From Pachyseris speciosa (lineage: Eukaryota; Cnidaria; Anthozoa; Scleractinia; Pachyseridae), in contig JAEMWC010000133.1 of assembly GCA_016490735.1 (NCBI GenBank), positions 1,241,001-1,305,000 on the forward strand: DNA of 64,000 nt, in the 5' to 3' direction. The translations under genes were made by a program, and so were the position numbers. Positions 49,591 to 57,975 of the stretch are shown here, piece by piece. The notes under the pieces are model-generated. The model searched no databases. It worked only from the letters and a program-made list of their open reading frames with translations, and had not been told where the DNA came from. Each line of letters begins with the position of its first letter. Position 1 is the first letter of the stretch.

Positions 49591-52532
49591 CCACATTTGC
49601 GGTTGATTGGAACGAATTTATAGTTAGAATGCAATATTGCAGTATATTGTCCATATGAATTTCCTTTAACCATGAATAATAACTTTATCTACTTGATTCT
49701 GATTGCTTTATGAAGAAAGGAATTGAAAGGATGCACGCCACAATTAGCACATGCGCGCACCGTCGATATCATACGTCTGAGAGCAGAAATATTATCCGCG
49801 TTTTGGGTTCAGTGATGAACCCGGCGTACTACTTAAGATGTACGTGTTTGCTATACAATGTGGAAAGCTTTTATTTCTTGCGCTTTTGTCATTTTAAGAC
49901 ATCGATGAATGCAAAGACTCAAGTTTAAACTCTTGTCCTGGCAACACCATCTGTGTAAACACTCCAGGAAGCTTCACTTGCTCATGCGAAAAAGGATTTG
50001 AATCAACAGAGAGCGGCAAAACCAGAGGAAAGAATATCACATGCCTGGGTAGGATTCTTAAAAAATGTACTTTTGTTTAGCAAGGGATGGTTATCCATTG
50101 TTATGACAAGTGTCAATTGTCCACTTACTGGCGAGATATTCCAACCATAAAATTACAGAAAAGCTGTCACAAATACACGATCCAATGGGTTCTTTTTGAG
50201 TCCTTGTTTAGCAGTAATTAACAAATATAAACTACATCAAGGTCTCAATCGGACCCAGTCGATGGGACTGCTCCGTGACCGAGCTCAACAGGAGATCTGT
50301 GGTGAACAAGGTCAGTTGCTGTTCTGCTTCACTGCATCCTAACCCCCCCCCCCCGGCGGGGTTCTCCCTATATTGGCCTATACGGGGAGGCTCTGCCCGA
50401 AAGGGGTACCTTTTTTACATTTCAGGTATATGAAAGGGTAGGGATTTCACGAATCGAAGTACATGAAAGGGTAGGGGAATCTGTCATTTACATATTGAAG
50501 AGGGCCTTTCGTTTGATTATTTCGAACACACGTACCTTATGACTGTACTGTTTTAATTTCTTGAACGCTACGTGAAAATGACAGGAAGACGTCTTGCTTT
50601 AGGTATACGAAAGGGATACCATTTGTCAATGGAAGGTATACGAAAGGGGTACCTTTTCTGTCAAAATTGGTATATAAAAGGGTAAGGGGCTGGACCTTGG
50701 GGCGGAGCCTCCCCGCATTAATTTTTTAGTCCCCCCCTCCCCTGCCCCCTTCCAGGCACTGCACTTGCATCTCGCATTTACAAACTATACATTACCACTC
50801 TCGCAATCACCAGCAGGGTCTCCCCACAGCTCAGGATCATTAGTAGAATTCCCGTTGGGGGATTAGTAATTGCTTTTTTAAGCAATTACTAATCCCTTTG
50901 TCGGCTTGTGAAAACCCTTCAGGGCTGCAGCCTCACTCTGTTTTCCACAAAGGTTTGTGTGGAAAACAAAACGGACTTGGGTGGTTATTGAGATAGAAAA
51001 GTACGGTGGTTAAAACAAAACAGAATTTGGTGGTTATTGAGCAAAAGAAAAAAGTACGGCTGTTAAAACCAAACAGATTTTTGTGGTTTTTGAGACAGAA
51101 AAGTTCGGTGGTTAAAACCAAACAAATTTAAGTTTAGTGATGGCCTTATTAGATCGCCTCGTCTAAACGCGACTGAACTCGGAATGATAATGGATATGGT
51201 AATGGTAACGGATTTGTATACCGCACAAAAAACATAGTCTCATGGCGGTTTACAATTCTTCAATCAAATCAAATCAAATAACTTTATTTATACACGGTGT
51301 TCTCATCAGTTACACTGGGCCATGAATACTTAAAAATACTATGGTTACAAAAATTTAAACTGCGTTCTAAAATACTTCTAAATTACTAGCTATAGAATAC
51401 AAAGCCTGGCCTAACTATCTAGATCTACGGCAACTTAGATAAACTGCTTTATCAATGCGGTGGGGCCGGGCGTCAGCCTGTACAGGCGCCTCTGGCAGCC
51501 ACTTTTGTTCATATTTGATCTTACCCACCCATCCACCCAACCCACGTATGAATGTGAAAGACAGACGAGAGATAGAGATAGACCTCCACACCAGGAACTA
51601 CGTCCCCTACGTACTCTTTTTCGAACTGTGTGGGTTCTTTAACGTCCCACAGATTATTAGAAACAAGTGCTGTGAGACGGGACCTACGGTTTATCGTCAG
51701 TATCCAAGAAAAAGAAATGGATGTAAAGGCGGAATTCAGTCCTTTTTCTAGCTTAGAAATGACTTTTTTGGTTCATATTCTTCTCCCGAGCGTAGATATA
51801 GCCTTTTGTTCCAGTGCATTCGGCCTTTCCGCCGTTTTCAACACCTAGACCACATTGCATGCTGGGAAATGACGAGAATTTTTGACAGCACCCGTTCCTT
51901 CTCCCAATTCTTTCACATATAACCACTCCGACCTACTGCCAAAAATTCCTACTTGTGGTCATCTTCAGTACTCAGAAATTTCAAAATATGTGGCGGTAGA
52001 TCGAGAAATTCATCAATAGTCGAGTCCCAAAGGTACTAAGTGTTCGACCGGCCAAATTCCCAGTTCGTCGAGTAACAAGCCAAATTCAACAACAAAGTAC
52101 ATCACCTTGCTCGATTCTTTGAGAAAGTGGACTCTTAGCTACCGTCACGCTTAATGATGCTCATCAGGCAGCCGCTAAAGATGAAAAATGGCTGTAAATT
52201 TAGCAGAAATCGCAAGCAAATCGAACTTGGGCCATTGTTGTCGCTACACGGATAAAAAATAGCTACGTCAAAATGACGTTTTCAGAAACCTTGAGTCTCC
52301 AGTGGCTTAGGACAGCACCACTTTTTCCTGGTAGTTCAAATAAAGAGTCACGAATTGCTATTCATCGTTTATAGGTGGAAAATCACTCCGAAAATGTAAC
52401 AGCCGGTAGTCAATGGGTTAAGACAAATTTTGGTAGTATATAAGAAAATGCGTCATACAGGGATGTCACAAATTTCATAAAAATCCAATTTTCTATTCAC
52501 TCCTCTTTAATTAAACCGCCTTAGATTACTCG

Positions 52533-52599
<67 letters not shown>

Positions 52600-55500
52600 C
52601 ACAACCTCTTGGCATTTTAGCAAAGCCGATCGATTGTGCAAGTCGTGATTTCTGTGACACCAAAGCCAGCTGTATAAATGGAAAATGCTTATGCAGAGGG
52701 AAAACTGTAGGAAATGGCGAGAAATGTCGAGGTGAGTGATTCGATTCATTTCTAGCGAATTCAACTTTAGACTTCAATCAGTCTAATTCAACATGGTACT
52801 CGCAAGCGCTAACCAGTAGTATTTAAATTCGCCCCAGCAAACGATATACAATATATACAAGGGGTTCTCGATCAAGTTGGTGGGTTTTTCTGATTGTCTT
52901 ATTTTTAACATTATAGATTACCAGTCGTGTCCAAAAGGTAAAAATTACTGCGGGGAAAGCAAAGTTTGTTTGATCGATCCTTTGTTTCCAGAGCAATGTG
53001 CTGGTAAGTTCATCTTGGACCATATCACTAAAAAGAATCATTGTGATTGGATTGTTAGTTGCCTTGGCTTCTTACGTTGAGCAGAGTCTTATTCTCAGTT
53101 TTTCCTGCAGAGTATCAAAGGCTTCATGCAGCTACAAGCCTGAAACTTAATCTGGTTTTGTTCACATGAGACACTGATTGTAATTACTTTTACTCTCTAA
53201 GTATTTTGTTGGTTTTACCAATCGGCTTATAATGCATGTAAATATGTCATGCGGCGCCAACTCCTTCTCTTTCAAAAAAGCACATACTTTCCGCTACTCG
53301 CTTTTTTTCTGTTTTTTTTTTTTTTATTTATGTATAATTTCATGTCCTACTTTTTAGCTTTTGCTTCATTGGTAGGGCTCAACTTTCTTTCAGTCTAATT
53401 CGTATAATTAGAAAAAACTATCTGATTCTTCACTGCCGAAGACCGGAAACCCTGTAGATTTCTAATATGGTATTTTTGTAACCTATGCCTGATTTTAGAG
53501 TTAGACGAATGTGAGAAGCAAGTGAAGTTTTGTCCGCGATTCTCAACCTGTGAAAAGGATGTAAAATGAAGTTACAACTGTATCTGTACCAAAGGCTTTA
53601 GATTAGTAAAGAAAGGGCATGACATAGTTTGTAAAGGTACATGTGCATAGTATTCAGTTTTGAACCATCCATCGCGCTGTTCATAGTACCAACCCCTTGG
53701 TATGAGAAAGTTACTTCAAAGACATATAGCAAAATTAAAGTAAAATCAGTGTGAAAAGAGCATGGCTTCACAAGTGAACAATTAAAGCCTGTGATCAACG
53801 AAAGAAGTTGAAAAGTACTTCAGGATTTTTATTTCTCTGAAAAATCAGATCCAGGAATGGATATTATAATAAGTAGGGGTACGAAACTTTGTCACGATGG
53901 GATGTTAGAATTTCCGAGTTGCTAGATTGGTGATTACGAGCGCGAATTTAGGTCAAATCTAGTTTGCGCGCAACAGATCATCACTTCTGAAACTGACTCA
54001 ATGCTGTTCCTATAGTCCCGATATATAGTGGCGATAAGCAACTACAAGAAGCTTGAATTATGTGGACACGAACTGCTTAAAACTGGAAAGTTGTAGTCGT
54101 ACTCCAACTTGTACAGGTACTAAAATTTACACATTATGTTAGTTCAAGCTTACTAAGGTTTACATAACAAATTTTTGTTTCAGAAAATTTTTCTAGTCAG
54201 ACTCTAATGGAATTCAAGCAGGCTAACGCGACAGGTGAAAAGTGCGTGAAATGCGGTGCCAAACGCGGGAAAATATGTACAGGGTGCGATGCCAAACGCG
54301 GGAAGATATGTAACCGGTGCCAAGCGATGAAAAATAAGAAGACGGTGAAAAACGCGGGTAAATAAGCAGCCTGTACTACACCTGAGACTCGATCGTTATT
54401 TTGTTTTAACCTCATTGAGCAAAATTCTCTTTCCTTTTCAGTAATAAATGAACGTGACAAAAAAGGCCTGGAGTGTCCATTCGGAAGCGTATGCAAAGCA
54501 ATCTCAAGTGATTCTTATGACTGCGCTTGCCATGAAGGTTTTAAGCCCGTAAGGGCTGGAGAAAAGGCTACAAGTTGCGAAGGTAAAAGAGTTTTGCCTA
54601 TGACAAACTTAACTATGTTACTCCATTGGAAAGGTTTTCAATTGAGTGTCGAAAGTAATTCTCGTTTTGCTTTGGTTTTGCATTGCTTCGCTCTGTGATT
54701 GGCCAGGAAAACTCGCGCCGCTTTCTTCGGTGCCTTAAGGAGGCTCGCATCAGGTTTTTTGGCCTTGGGGTGTACCTGTTGAGATCAAAATTTCCTATAG
54801 AAGACAAGCTTCAATTTCCTTGACATTACAACATCTTTTGGAAGTATGATCAAAGTTTGTTTTCTCTTAGGTTTCCAAGCAACAGCTGTTAACGCGTGGC
54901 CGCTCATTTTGAGAAATGCCAATTATCTCTAAATCCAGTCATGCTCCTCATGACAAAACTTAAAGAGTGTAAACTACTTAAGTTCCAAAGCTTGTAGGCC
55001 ATTCTGTAAGAGCGTTTTTAAGTAAAAAACAGGAAATTTTGATTTCAGCAGGTACAACCCTAGGCCAAAACCCGGCACTGATGCAAGCCTCCTTAAGTTC
55101 AAATTCTCCCAGATAGCAAGGCACACATGTACAATCGAAGGTCCGTCGAGATGAGGAAGCGATATCTGTGTCATCTTACAAAGGTATTTATTATGATTTT
55201 TTTTCTTTGTGCAGACAAAAATGAATGCTTAACAGACGAGTCGAGGTGTTCGGGTGACCGCTGTAAAAACACCGTGGGCTCATACACTTGTGTCCCATGT
55301 CTCCCAGGATTCACTGAAACCAAGGATGGAACTGTGTTGGTAGGTACGATCATCGCTGAGAAAACGAACAACTCCACGTTACTGTCCAACACTTCCTTAG
55401 TGAAATGTTCTTCAAGAGAATCATGACTCTAGAAGTAAATTCAGTTTAAACTGTTTAAAGTATAATTCAAATTTCGTTAGAAATCCCTAAAATAATGCCC

Positions 55501-57320
55501 ATTGTCAGACCACCTACTTTCGCCTACTAGGCCCAAGCTTTAATTTACCTGGGCACCGATTATATTTCATGACGTCATATGCCTAGTCCGGTCCAAGTCC
55601 TGCCCCAAAACTCCCTCTTACTCCCCCTGCATAGGGTGGGGCGGGAGAAGAGAGAGAGTCCTCTACAACTTGCACGCGCATGTTCGAAACGAGCCAATCA
55701 AATTAAACTAGGCGCCAGCCTTTTGTTGTCCATCCCTGTCCATCCAGGTTTCGCGGTCGGTTCTGGGGGAAATTGAAATACAAAGTAATGCAAACATAAA
55801 AAAGTTTCGAAGAGAAGCATGGAAACACCGTCATCGTATGTGTGTATGTGAAACTCGAATTCTCCGCCATTTTCTCAAGTTAAATTTTATTAGAGCAAGT
55901 AATTCCCATATATGAAAACTAGTACCAAATATTATTTCCCGCAGAACAGGGGGACGAATGGCGCCTTTTCCTAGCATGGCCCTCCACGTTATACAGGACT
56001 CTCTGTTCTCCCGGCCCACCATATGCAGGGAAAAGTAACAGGGAGTTCTGGGATAGGCCTAACTGTTGCCCTAAGAGCTTTTATTTCCTAATCGACAGAC
56101 ATCGAAAAAACATTGGCGAGTGATATTCGCCGAACCTCTCCGGCCACCAGAATTTACTGCAACATCACAGTGCACAGTGATGTCTGAATAACTACTGAAA
56201 ATATAAATTACAACATGTTTGCTTTTCTAGGGACAATTAGGGGCTCATGTAACTGCGACTACGAAACTGAAGACTGCCGCCATGGAAAATGCAGATGCAA
56301 AAGAGGACACAAGAGAAATAAACAAGGCCACTGTGTGTTGCCTCGAGGTAACGTGAGGAAAGGGTTTTTAAGGTTAAATAATACGTCATAATAGGTGTGG
56401 GACGTGTATTGACTTATTAAGCGGACGCTACAGAAAACGGAGGTATAGCTTAGTGGTCACAAGGTCATGTAAGTGGATTCTGAGTTGGTGAATTTTAATC
56501 CATTCAGTTAGGGTGCGTTGTTTGTCGGCATAATCGAGATTGGCAACATGCAGTTTATAGTTGAGTCTTGAGTTTAAAGGTTATTTTAAGACGGAATTAT
56601 AAACCTGGTGTACGCAGCAATAAAAACAAGGTCAAACAAGGGAAGTTTAAAGTGCACCTAACGGCAAAAATGTTTCGTTGTTAGGATAATTTTTTCCACT
56701 TATAGCAAACATATTTAACCATTTTCGCCTCGAAATTTCTTTTTACTTGTGTCGCACAAGCTATGTAAAGTTAGCAAAACTAGCTGTCATGTGAACCCAC
56801 GACCGTGCTGTGAGAGGCATGGGCCTATTCTGCTCGATGTTACGTCACAAACTGCTTTGCATTTTTGCATTGAAGTTTTCAAAGAGTTTTTGCATTGAAA
56901 AGCACTGTGACTTAAAATCGAGAATTGGCCCATACCTCTCACAGCATGGTCCTGGGTCCATGTGACTGCCACAGTTTGTGCGACACATGAAAAGCAAAAT
57001 TTCGAGGTGAAAATTGTAGTACATGTTAGCTATAAGTGGAAAGAATTATCTTAACAACGAAAATGTTTTGTCTTAAGATGCACTTTAAATTGGATTCACT
57101 TAGATGTTTTCAAATAAAAGTAATAAGTAAAGAATTTTCCTTAAGTCAACAAATAATCAAATTTAACATATATATATTTTTTTTTCTTTTTTCAGGTTCA
57201 AGTTCCGGTCGTGAAGTTATGTCAGCCAGTTCTTTTCTCAGCAGCCGCATCAGTATTCTTTTCATTCGATTGATGGGGTTCTTGGCCTTCACGGCAAAAG
57301 TAACCGCGCCTGCTGCTTAA
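45240..57320 (+). CDS. Secreted multi-EGF protein, 13 exons, in-frame stop in exon 7
   Basis: Reconstructed join: 45240-45315, 46958-47083, 49063-49203, 49899-50048, 52621-52731, 52917-53003, 53499-53636, 54039-54116, 54184-54357, 54442-54582, 55215-55343, 56231-56347, 57196-57320. Every intron has GT...AG ends and is phase 1, and every internal exon length is a multiple of three. The total is 1,593 nt, or 530 residues plus stop. Order: signal peptide, EGF/cbEGF modules (DVNEC, DVNEC, DIDEC, ELDEC, a degenerate VINER, DKNEC), two other Cys-rich modules, a CxxC-rich exon, a last Cys-rich module, and a hydrophobic C-terminal tail that could be a GPI signal or membrane segment. cbEGF modules usually serve extracellular adhesion or ligand binding. 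Exon 7 carries TGA at 53,567. The product name is unknown to me. Confidence 0.8.
45900..46170 (-). mobile_element. tRNA-like repeat framed by inverted repeats, copy 2
   Basis: Lies in intron 1 of the EGF gene. The left arm 45,970-46,006 and right arm 46,105-46,141 are reverse complements with two mismatches over 37 bp (core ATCATCGCAG and ACTA...AAGCAGTAGTG). A minus-strand tRNA-like sequence and its CCTGAA...TTCAGG hairpin sit between them. Further outward both sides contain AATGATTAAATA/AATTATTTAATGA-type sequence, so the palindrome is longer but weaker. Confidence 0.75.
46031..46102 (-). tRNA. tRNA-like sequence (Thr-GGT-like), probably a pseudo-tRNA
   Basis: Minus strand: acceptor GGCTTCT with AGAAGCC (7 perfect pairs), D arm GCTC/GAGC, T arm with GGTTCGAATCC, and anticodon stem CTGC/GCAG around ACCGGTATC. 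The anticodon would be GGT, but position 33 is C. The internal promoter boxes look intact. Embedded in a foldback repeat, so a repeat-borne pseudo-tRNA is more likely than a working gene. Confidence 0.6.
46142..46957. other. Rest of EGF intron 1
   Basis: An open stretch on the plus strand (46,188-46,460; CKHSVSPDPEDRLELNLGAK) is protein-like but has no recognised domain, splice context or cysteine pattern, and may be a mobile-element remnant. Otherwise I see nothing nameable. Confidence 0.4.
46958..47083 (+). CDS. EGF gene exon 2, calcium-binding EGF module
   Basis: Forty-two residues with all six cysteines. Begins DVNEC and has CKNTVGSFTC, which fits the Asn/Asp-hydroxylation pattern of calcium-binding EGF modules (C-x-N/D-x4-F/Y-x-C). 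Acceptor TTTCCAG, donor GTACGT. Confidence 0.88.
47200..47301 (+). repeat. Retroelement-like tail with (TTG)n
   Basis: A T-rich run, then TTTGTACCTAAATAGCGTG, AATAAAG and a (TTG)n microsatellite at about 47,288-47,301. This looks like the 3' end of a LINE or SINE of the CR1/L2 type. No coding part is left. Confidence 0.45.
47658..48336. mobile_element. Outer MITE, split by another MITE
   Basis: The left end AGCCTCCTTCGCAGCCG (47,663) matches CGGCTGCGAAGGAGGCT (ending 48,336) in reverse complement. Further inward CACCAACGTCTGCTGAACC (near 48,097) matches GGTTCAACAGACGTTGGTG (near 48,273). The 12-bp AGGCCGAGGCAT flanks it at 47,646-47,657 and 48,337-48,348. A third partial arm (GAATAGAACCGACGC, near 48,164) lies in the middle. 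The left arm is interrupted by the element at 47,690-48,065. Confidence 0.82.
47690..48065. mobile_element. Inner MITE with about 135-bp arms and 10-bp target duplication
   Basis: Foldback of 376 bp with termini TTAACCGCGGTCA and TGACCGCGGTTAA, and arms that run through AAGGTTTTTACGTTGAGAGC and TTTACTAAATCATTT. The flanking 10-mer TTGTTTGTGT occurs at 47,680-47,689 and 48,066-48,075. A 9-10 bp duplication with long terminal repeats fits Mutator-like elements. Inserted in the outer MITE, hence younger. Confidence 0.88.
48636..48806. mobile_element. Foldback element, about 75-bp arms
   Basis: Left arm AACAAATTGACGTCAG and TTATTGATGATGCATTTCG; right arm has the reverse complement ending CTGACGTCAATTTGTT. 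The spacer is about 20 bp. Both ends contain a TGACGTCA palindrome. No ORF. Target duplication not clear. Confidence 0.8.
49063..49203 (+). CDS. EGF gene exon 3, cbEGF-like module lacking one Cys
   Basis: Forty-seven residues beginning DVNEC. Five cysteines: the expected third Cys is Ala in QANAKGENYGGSYTC. Shares the long FVSTEKGKTKAKD insert before the last Cys with exon 4 (FESTESGKTRGKN), so exons 3 and 4 are probably duplicates. Acceptor GATTCAG, donor GTAGGT. Confidence 0.85.
49204..49580 (+). mobile_element. Penelope-type terminal fragment with hammerhead-like motif
   Basis: Repeat directly downstream of exon 3. It has GGGTATAAAAGAGAAG (about 49,311), the ribozyme-like motif at 49,433-49,476 and a tail with GTTGATAAACC and CACCGACGCAGCACC. 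This layout resembles terminal repeats of Penelope-like elements that carry hammerhead ribozymes. No reverse transcriptase is nearby, so it is a solo fragment. Confidence 0.5.
49433..49476 (+). ncRNA. Hammerhead ribozyme-like motif, one core substitution
   Basis: GATTCGCT, CCGACGA, AGGGCTAACGCTC, GAAAC, GTC, AGCTAATC. Stem I pairs GATTCGCT with AGCTAATC (one mismatch). Stem II is GGGC/GCTC. GAAA and a canonical GTC cleavage triplet are present. The first core box is CCGACGA instead of CTGACGA: the normally invariant U4 is C, which predicts weak or no self-cleavage. Confidence 0.6.
49899..50048 (+). CDS. EGF gene exon 4, calcium-binding EGF module
   Basis: Fifty residues, six cysteines, beginning DIDEC with CVNTPGSFTC matching the hydroxylation pattern. 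Acceptor TTTTAAG, donor GTAGGA. Confidence 0.88.
50340..50735. repeat. Repeat with short inverted ends and an internal duplicated motif
   Basis: Starts after a C-run. CGGGGAGGCTCTGCCC (50,383) is matched by GGGGCGGAGCCTCCCCG (50,699-50,715). Inside, variants of GGTATACGAAAGGGGTACC and TATGAAAGGGTAGGG recur about five times. Non-coding. Superfamily unknown. Confidence 0.65.
50860..50895. repeat. Perfect 16-bp hairpin
   Basis: GGATTAGTAATTGCTT (50,860-50,875), TTTT loop, AAGCAATTACTAATCC (50,880-50,895). Perfect inverted repeat in intron 4 of the EGF gene. It could be the fused ends of a small foldback element. Confidence 0.9.
50968..51129. repeat. About 50-bp tandem repeat, three units
   Basis: Three imperfect units with GGTGGTTATTGAG, AGAAAAGTACGG and GTTAAAACCAAACAGA. 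Unit lengths about 49, 54 and 48 bp. Confidence 0.75.
51240..51720. repeat. Interspersed repeat-like region in EGF intron 4
   Basis: Contains (TCAAA)n-like AATCAAATCAAATCAAATAA followed by CTTTATTTATAC, a layout seen at reversed LINE/SINE ends. Further on, ACCAGGAACTACGTCCCC and TGTGAGACGGGACCTACGG look like old repeat sequence. Open frames here (51,455-51,751) overlap in two frames and lack domains, so I do not call a gene. The rest of the intron to about 52,500 shows nothing I can name. Confidence 0.35.
52537..52598. repeat. (TA)n microsatellite next to a splice acceptor
   Basis: About 31 TA units ending 22 bp before exon 5 of the EGF gene. Confidence 0.95.
52621..52731 (+). CDS. EGF gene exon 5, short Cys-rich module
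   Basis: Thirty-seven residues with six cysteines (DCASRDFC, ASCINGKCLC, EKC), EGF-like but without calcium-binding residues. The acceptor ATTTTAG lies 22 bp after a long (TA)n run. Donor GTGAGT. Confidence 0.78.
52917..53003 (+). CDS. EGF gene exon 6, small Cys-containing linker
   Basis: Twenty-nine residues (DYQSCPKGKNYCGESKVC, LIDPLFPEQCAG) with four cysteines. Acceptor ATTATAG, donor GTAAGT. Supported by length divisible by three and matching phase. Confidence 0.72.
53499..53636 (+). CDS. EGF gene exon 7, cbEGF-like module with in-frame TGA
   Basis: Forty-six codons, six cysteines, beginning ELDEC and ending HDIVCK. TGA at 53,567-53,569 falls where this module family normally has glycine (G-S-Y-x-C before the fourth Cys). 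GGA to TGA is a single change. Splice sites and the rest of the module are intact (acceptor TTTTAG, donor GTACAT). Confidence 0.78.
54039..54116 (+). CDS. EGF gene exon 8, short Cys-containing exon
   Basis: Twenty-six codons reading TTRSLNYVDTNCLKLESC then SRTPTCTG. Chosen because only this frame is open, the donor (GTACTA) is in phase 1, and the acceptor GATAAG gives a length divisible by three. The acceptor has a weak pyrimidine tract, so this is the least certain exon. Confidence 0.5.
54184..54357 (+). CDS. EGF gene exon 9, duplicated CxxC module
   Basis: Fifty-eight codons. The central part has KCVKCGAKRGKICTGC then DAKRGKICNRC: three CxxC pairs made by an 11-residue tandem duplication (33 bp, about 54,256-54,321). 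This looks more like a zinc-ribbon or redox-type CxxC array than an EGF module and is very basic. Acceptor TTTCAG, donor GTAAAT, phase 1 on both sides. Confidence 0.75.
54442..54582 (+). CDS. EGF gene exon 10, degenerate EGF module
   Basis: Forty-seven codons beginning VINERDKKGLEC. The usual first Cys of the NEC motif is Arg, leaving five cysteines. It otherwise keeps the EGF spacing (SVCKAISSDSYDCACHEGF and TSCEG). Acceptor TTTTCAG, donor GTAAAA. Confidence 0.8.
54628..54730. mobile_element. Truncated copy of the TA-type MITE at 62,235
   Basis: TTTTCAATTGAGTGTCGAAAG through GTGATTGGCCAGGAAAACTC (cited here in part) is nearly identical to the left 100 bp of the element at 62,235-62,516. The right part is missing, replaced at the TTAA of the following element. 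Confidence 0.8.
54739..55092. mobile_element. MITE with about 65-bp inverted repeats and TTAA target site
   Basis: Ends GGAGGCTCGCATCAG and CTGATGCAAGCCTCC, with the arms running in to AAATTTCCT/AGGAAATTT. TTAA at 54,735-54,738 and 55,093-55,096. TTAA duplication is typical of piggyBac and Kolobok elements. 354 bp, non-coding. It lies in EGF intron 10, inserted next to the truncated MITE at 54,628. Confidence 0.85.
55215..55343 (+). CDS. EGF gene exon 11, cbEGF-like module lacking the last Cys
   Basis: Forty-three codons beginning DKNEC with CKNTVGSYTC (hydroxylation pattern kept). It ends GFTETKDGTVLVG without the sixth Cys. Acceptor TGTGCAG, donor GTACGA. Confidence 0.82.
55625..56030. mobile_element. 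MITE with about 43-bp imperfect terminal inverted repeats
   Basis: CCCTGCATAGGGTGGGGCGG at 55,625 and the reverse complement of its right end (CCCGGCCCACCATATGCAGGG, read as CCGGCCCACCATATGCAGG) agree well. The match continues through GGGAGAA and GAGAGTCCT. Located in EGF intron 11. Target duplication not resolved. Confidence 0.75.
56231..56347 (+). CDS. EGF gene exon 12, short Cys-rich module
   Basis: Thirty-nine codons with six cysteines (GSCNCDYETEDC, HGKCRCKRGHKR, GHCVLPRG). Similar layout to exon 5. Acceptor TTTCTAG, donor GTAACG. Confidence 0.8.
56651..57084. mobile_element. Second TTAA-flanked MITE in the EGF gene
   Basis: Ends AGTGCACCTAACGGC and the complementary AAGATGCACT, with arms sharing CGTTGTTAGGATAATT / AATTATCTTAACAACG, TCCACTTATAGC / GCTATAAGTGGA, and CGCCTCGAAATTT / AAATTTCGAGGTG. 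TTAA at 56,647-56,650 and 57,085-57,088. An inner pair GCTGTGAGAGGCATGGGCC / GGCCCATACCTCTCACAGC makes it a long hairpin. In EGF intron 12. Confidence 0.82.
57196..57320 (+). CDS. EGF gene exon 13, C-terminal tail and stop
   Basis: Begins GSSSGREVMSASSFLSS and ends ISILFIRLMGFLAFTAK plus VTAPAA, TAA at 57,318-57,320. Small residues followed by a hydrophobic end suggest a GPI-attachment signal or a terminal membrane segment, but Arg and Lys in the hydrophobic part weaken this. The acceptor follows a long T-tract (TTTTTTCAG). Confidence 0.75.
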
Positions 57321-57604
57321 CAGTTTATTCCACTTCTCATTTTTCTATTTTTTTTTTGTTAAATGTAATTTGATTTCAATTTAAACTTCCAATTCAATGA
57401 GATATTCACCCTCACGATTTTTTTTCACGATACTCTTCGTTTGGCTTAGCTATGGATTTTAATCTTTAACAGTTAGTTGGTACACTCAATCTGACTCAAT
57501 GGTAAGTGGTACCCTAGTTCCATTGAACTGTGTAAGAAAAGATTGCAAAGAGGAGATATATATGATGACTTTACTGCTGCGTTCGATTCCAACGAGCCTC
57601 GTTA

Positions 57605-57975
57605 AGCCTCGTCTACACGAGCAATTTTTATGTGACAACTTTTATGTGACAAATATATTTGACCATGTAAATGGCACAGCAACTATTTGCCAATAGTTCA
57701 AAGTTGAGTGCGCCGGTAATGACTTTGGACAGCAGAAATACGCAGAAACAAGATAAGGCGAGGGTCGCAATATTTGCCACATTTTATGTTATGAGTCATC
57801 TACACGAGCAATTTTTCGTATGTGGTAACGTTTATTTGTCACATAAAAGCTAACAGCCAGCTTCTCAGCAAATATATTTGACACAAAAATTGGCCAATTG
57901 CCCGTCGTCTACACGAGCAAATAAAAATTGCCGCATAAAAGTTGTCACATAAAAATCGCTCGTGTAGACGAGGCT
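57605..57975. mobile_element. MITE with 42-bp terminal inverted repeats and TTA duplication
   Basis: The first 42 bp (AGCCTCGTCTACACGAGC...) and the reverse complement of the last 42 bp differ at one position. TTA flanks it at 57,602-57,604 and 57,976-57,978, the 3-bp target duplication typical of PIF/Harbinger elements. The CTACACGAGCAA end motif also recurs inside (57,799 and 57,908), suggesting internal duplication of an end. No transposase. Confidence 0.9.

Noticed and set aside
51455..51751. Overlapping open frames in EGF intron 4
   Set aside because: Two frames are open over the same repeat-like DNA, with no domain, splice support or cysteine pattern.
52507..52777. Open frames with poly(Tyr-Ile) on the minus strand
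   Set aside because: Translation of the (TA)n microsatellite.
54197..54496. Minus-strand frame of 99 codons across EGF exons 9-10
   Set aside because: It spans two exons and the intron of the plus-strand gene in antisense. The plus strand has consistent splice sites and cysteine patterns.
55127..55426. Continuous frame through the exon 11 acceptor and donor
   Set aside because: Intron read-through in the same frame; the TTTGTGCAG acceptor and GTACGA donor in phase 1 are the better model.
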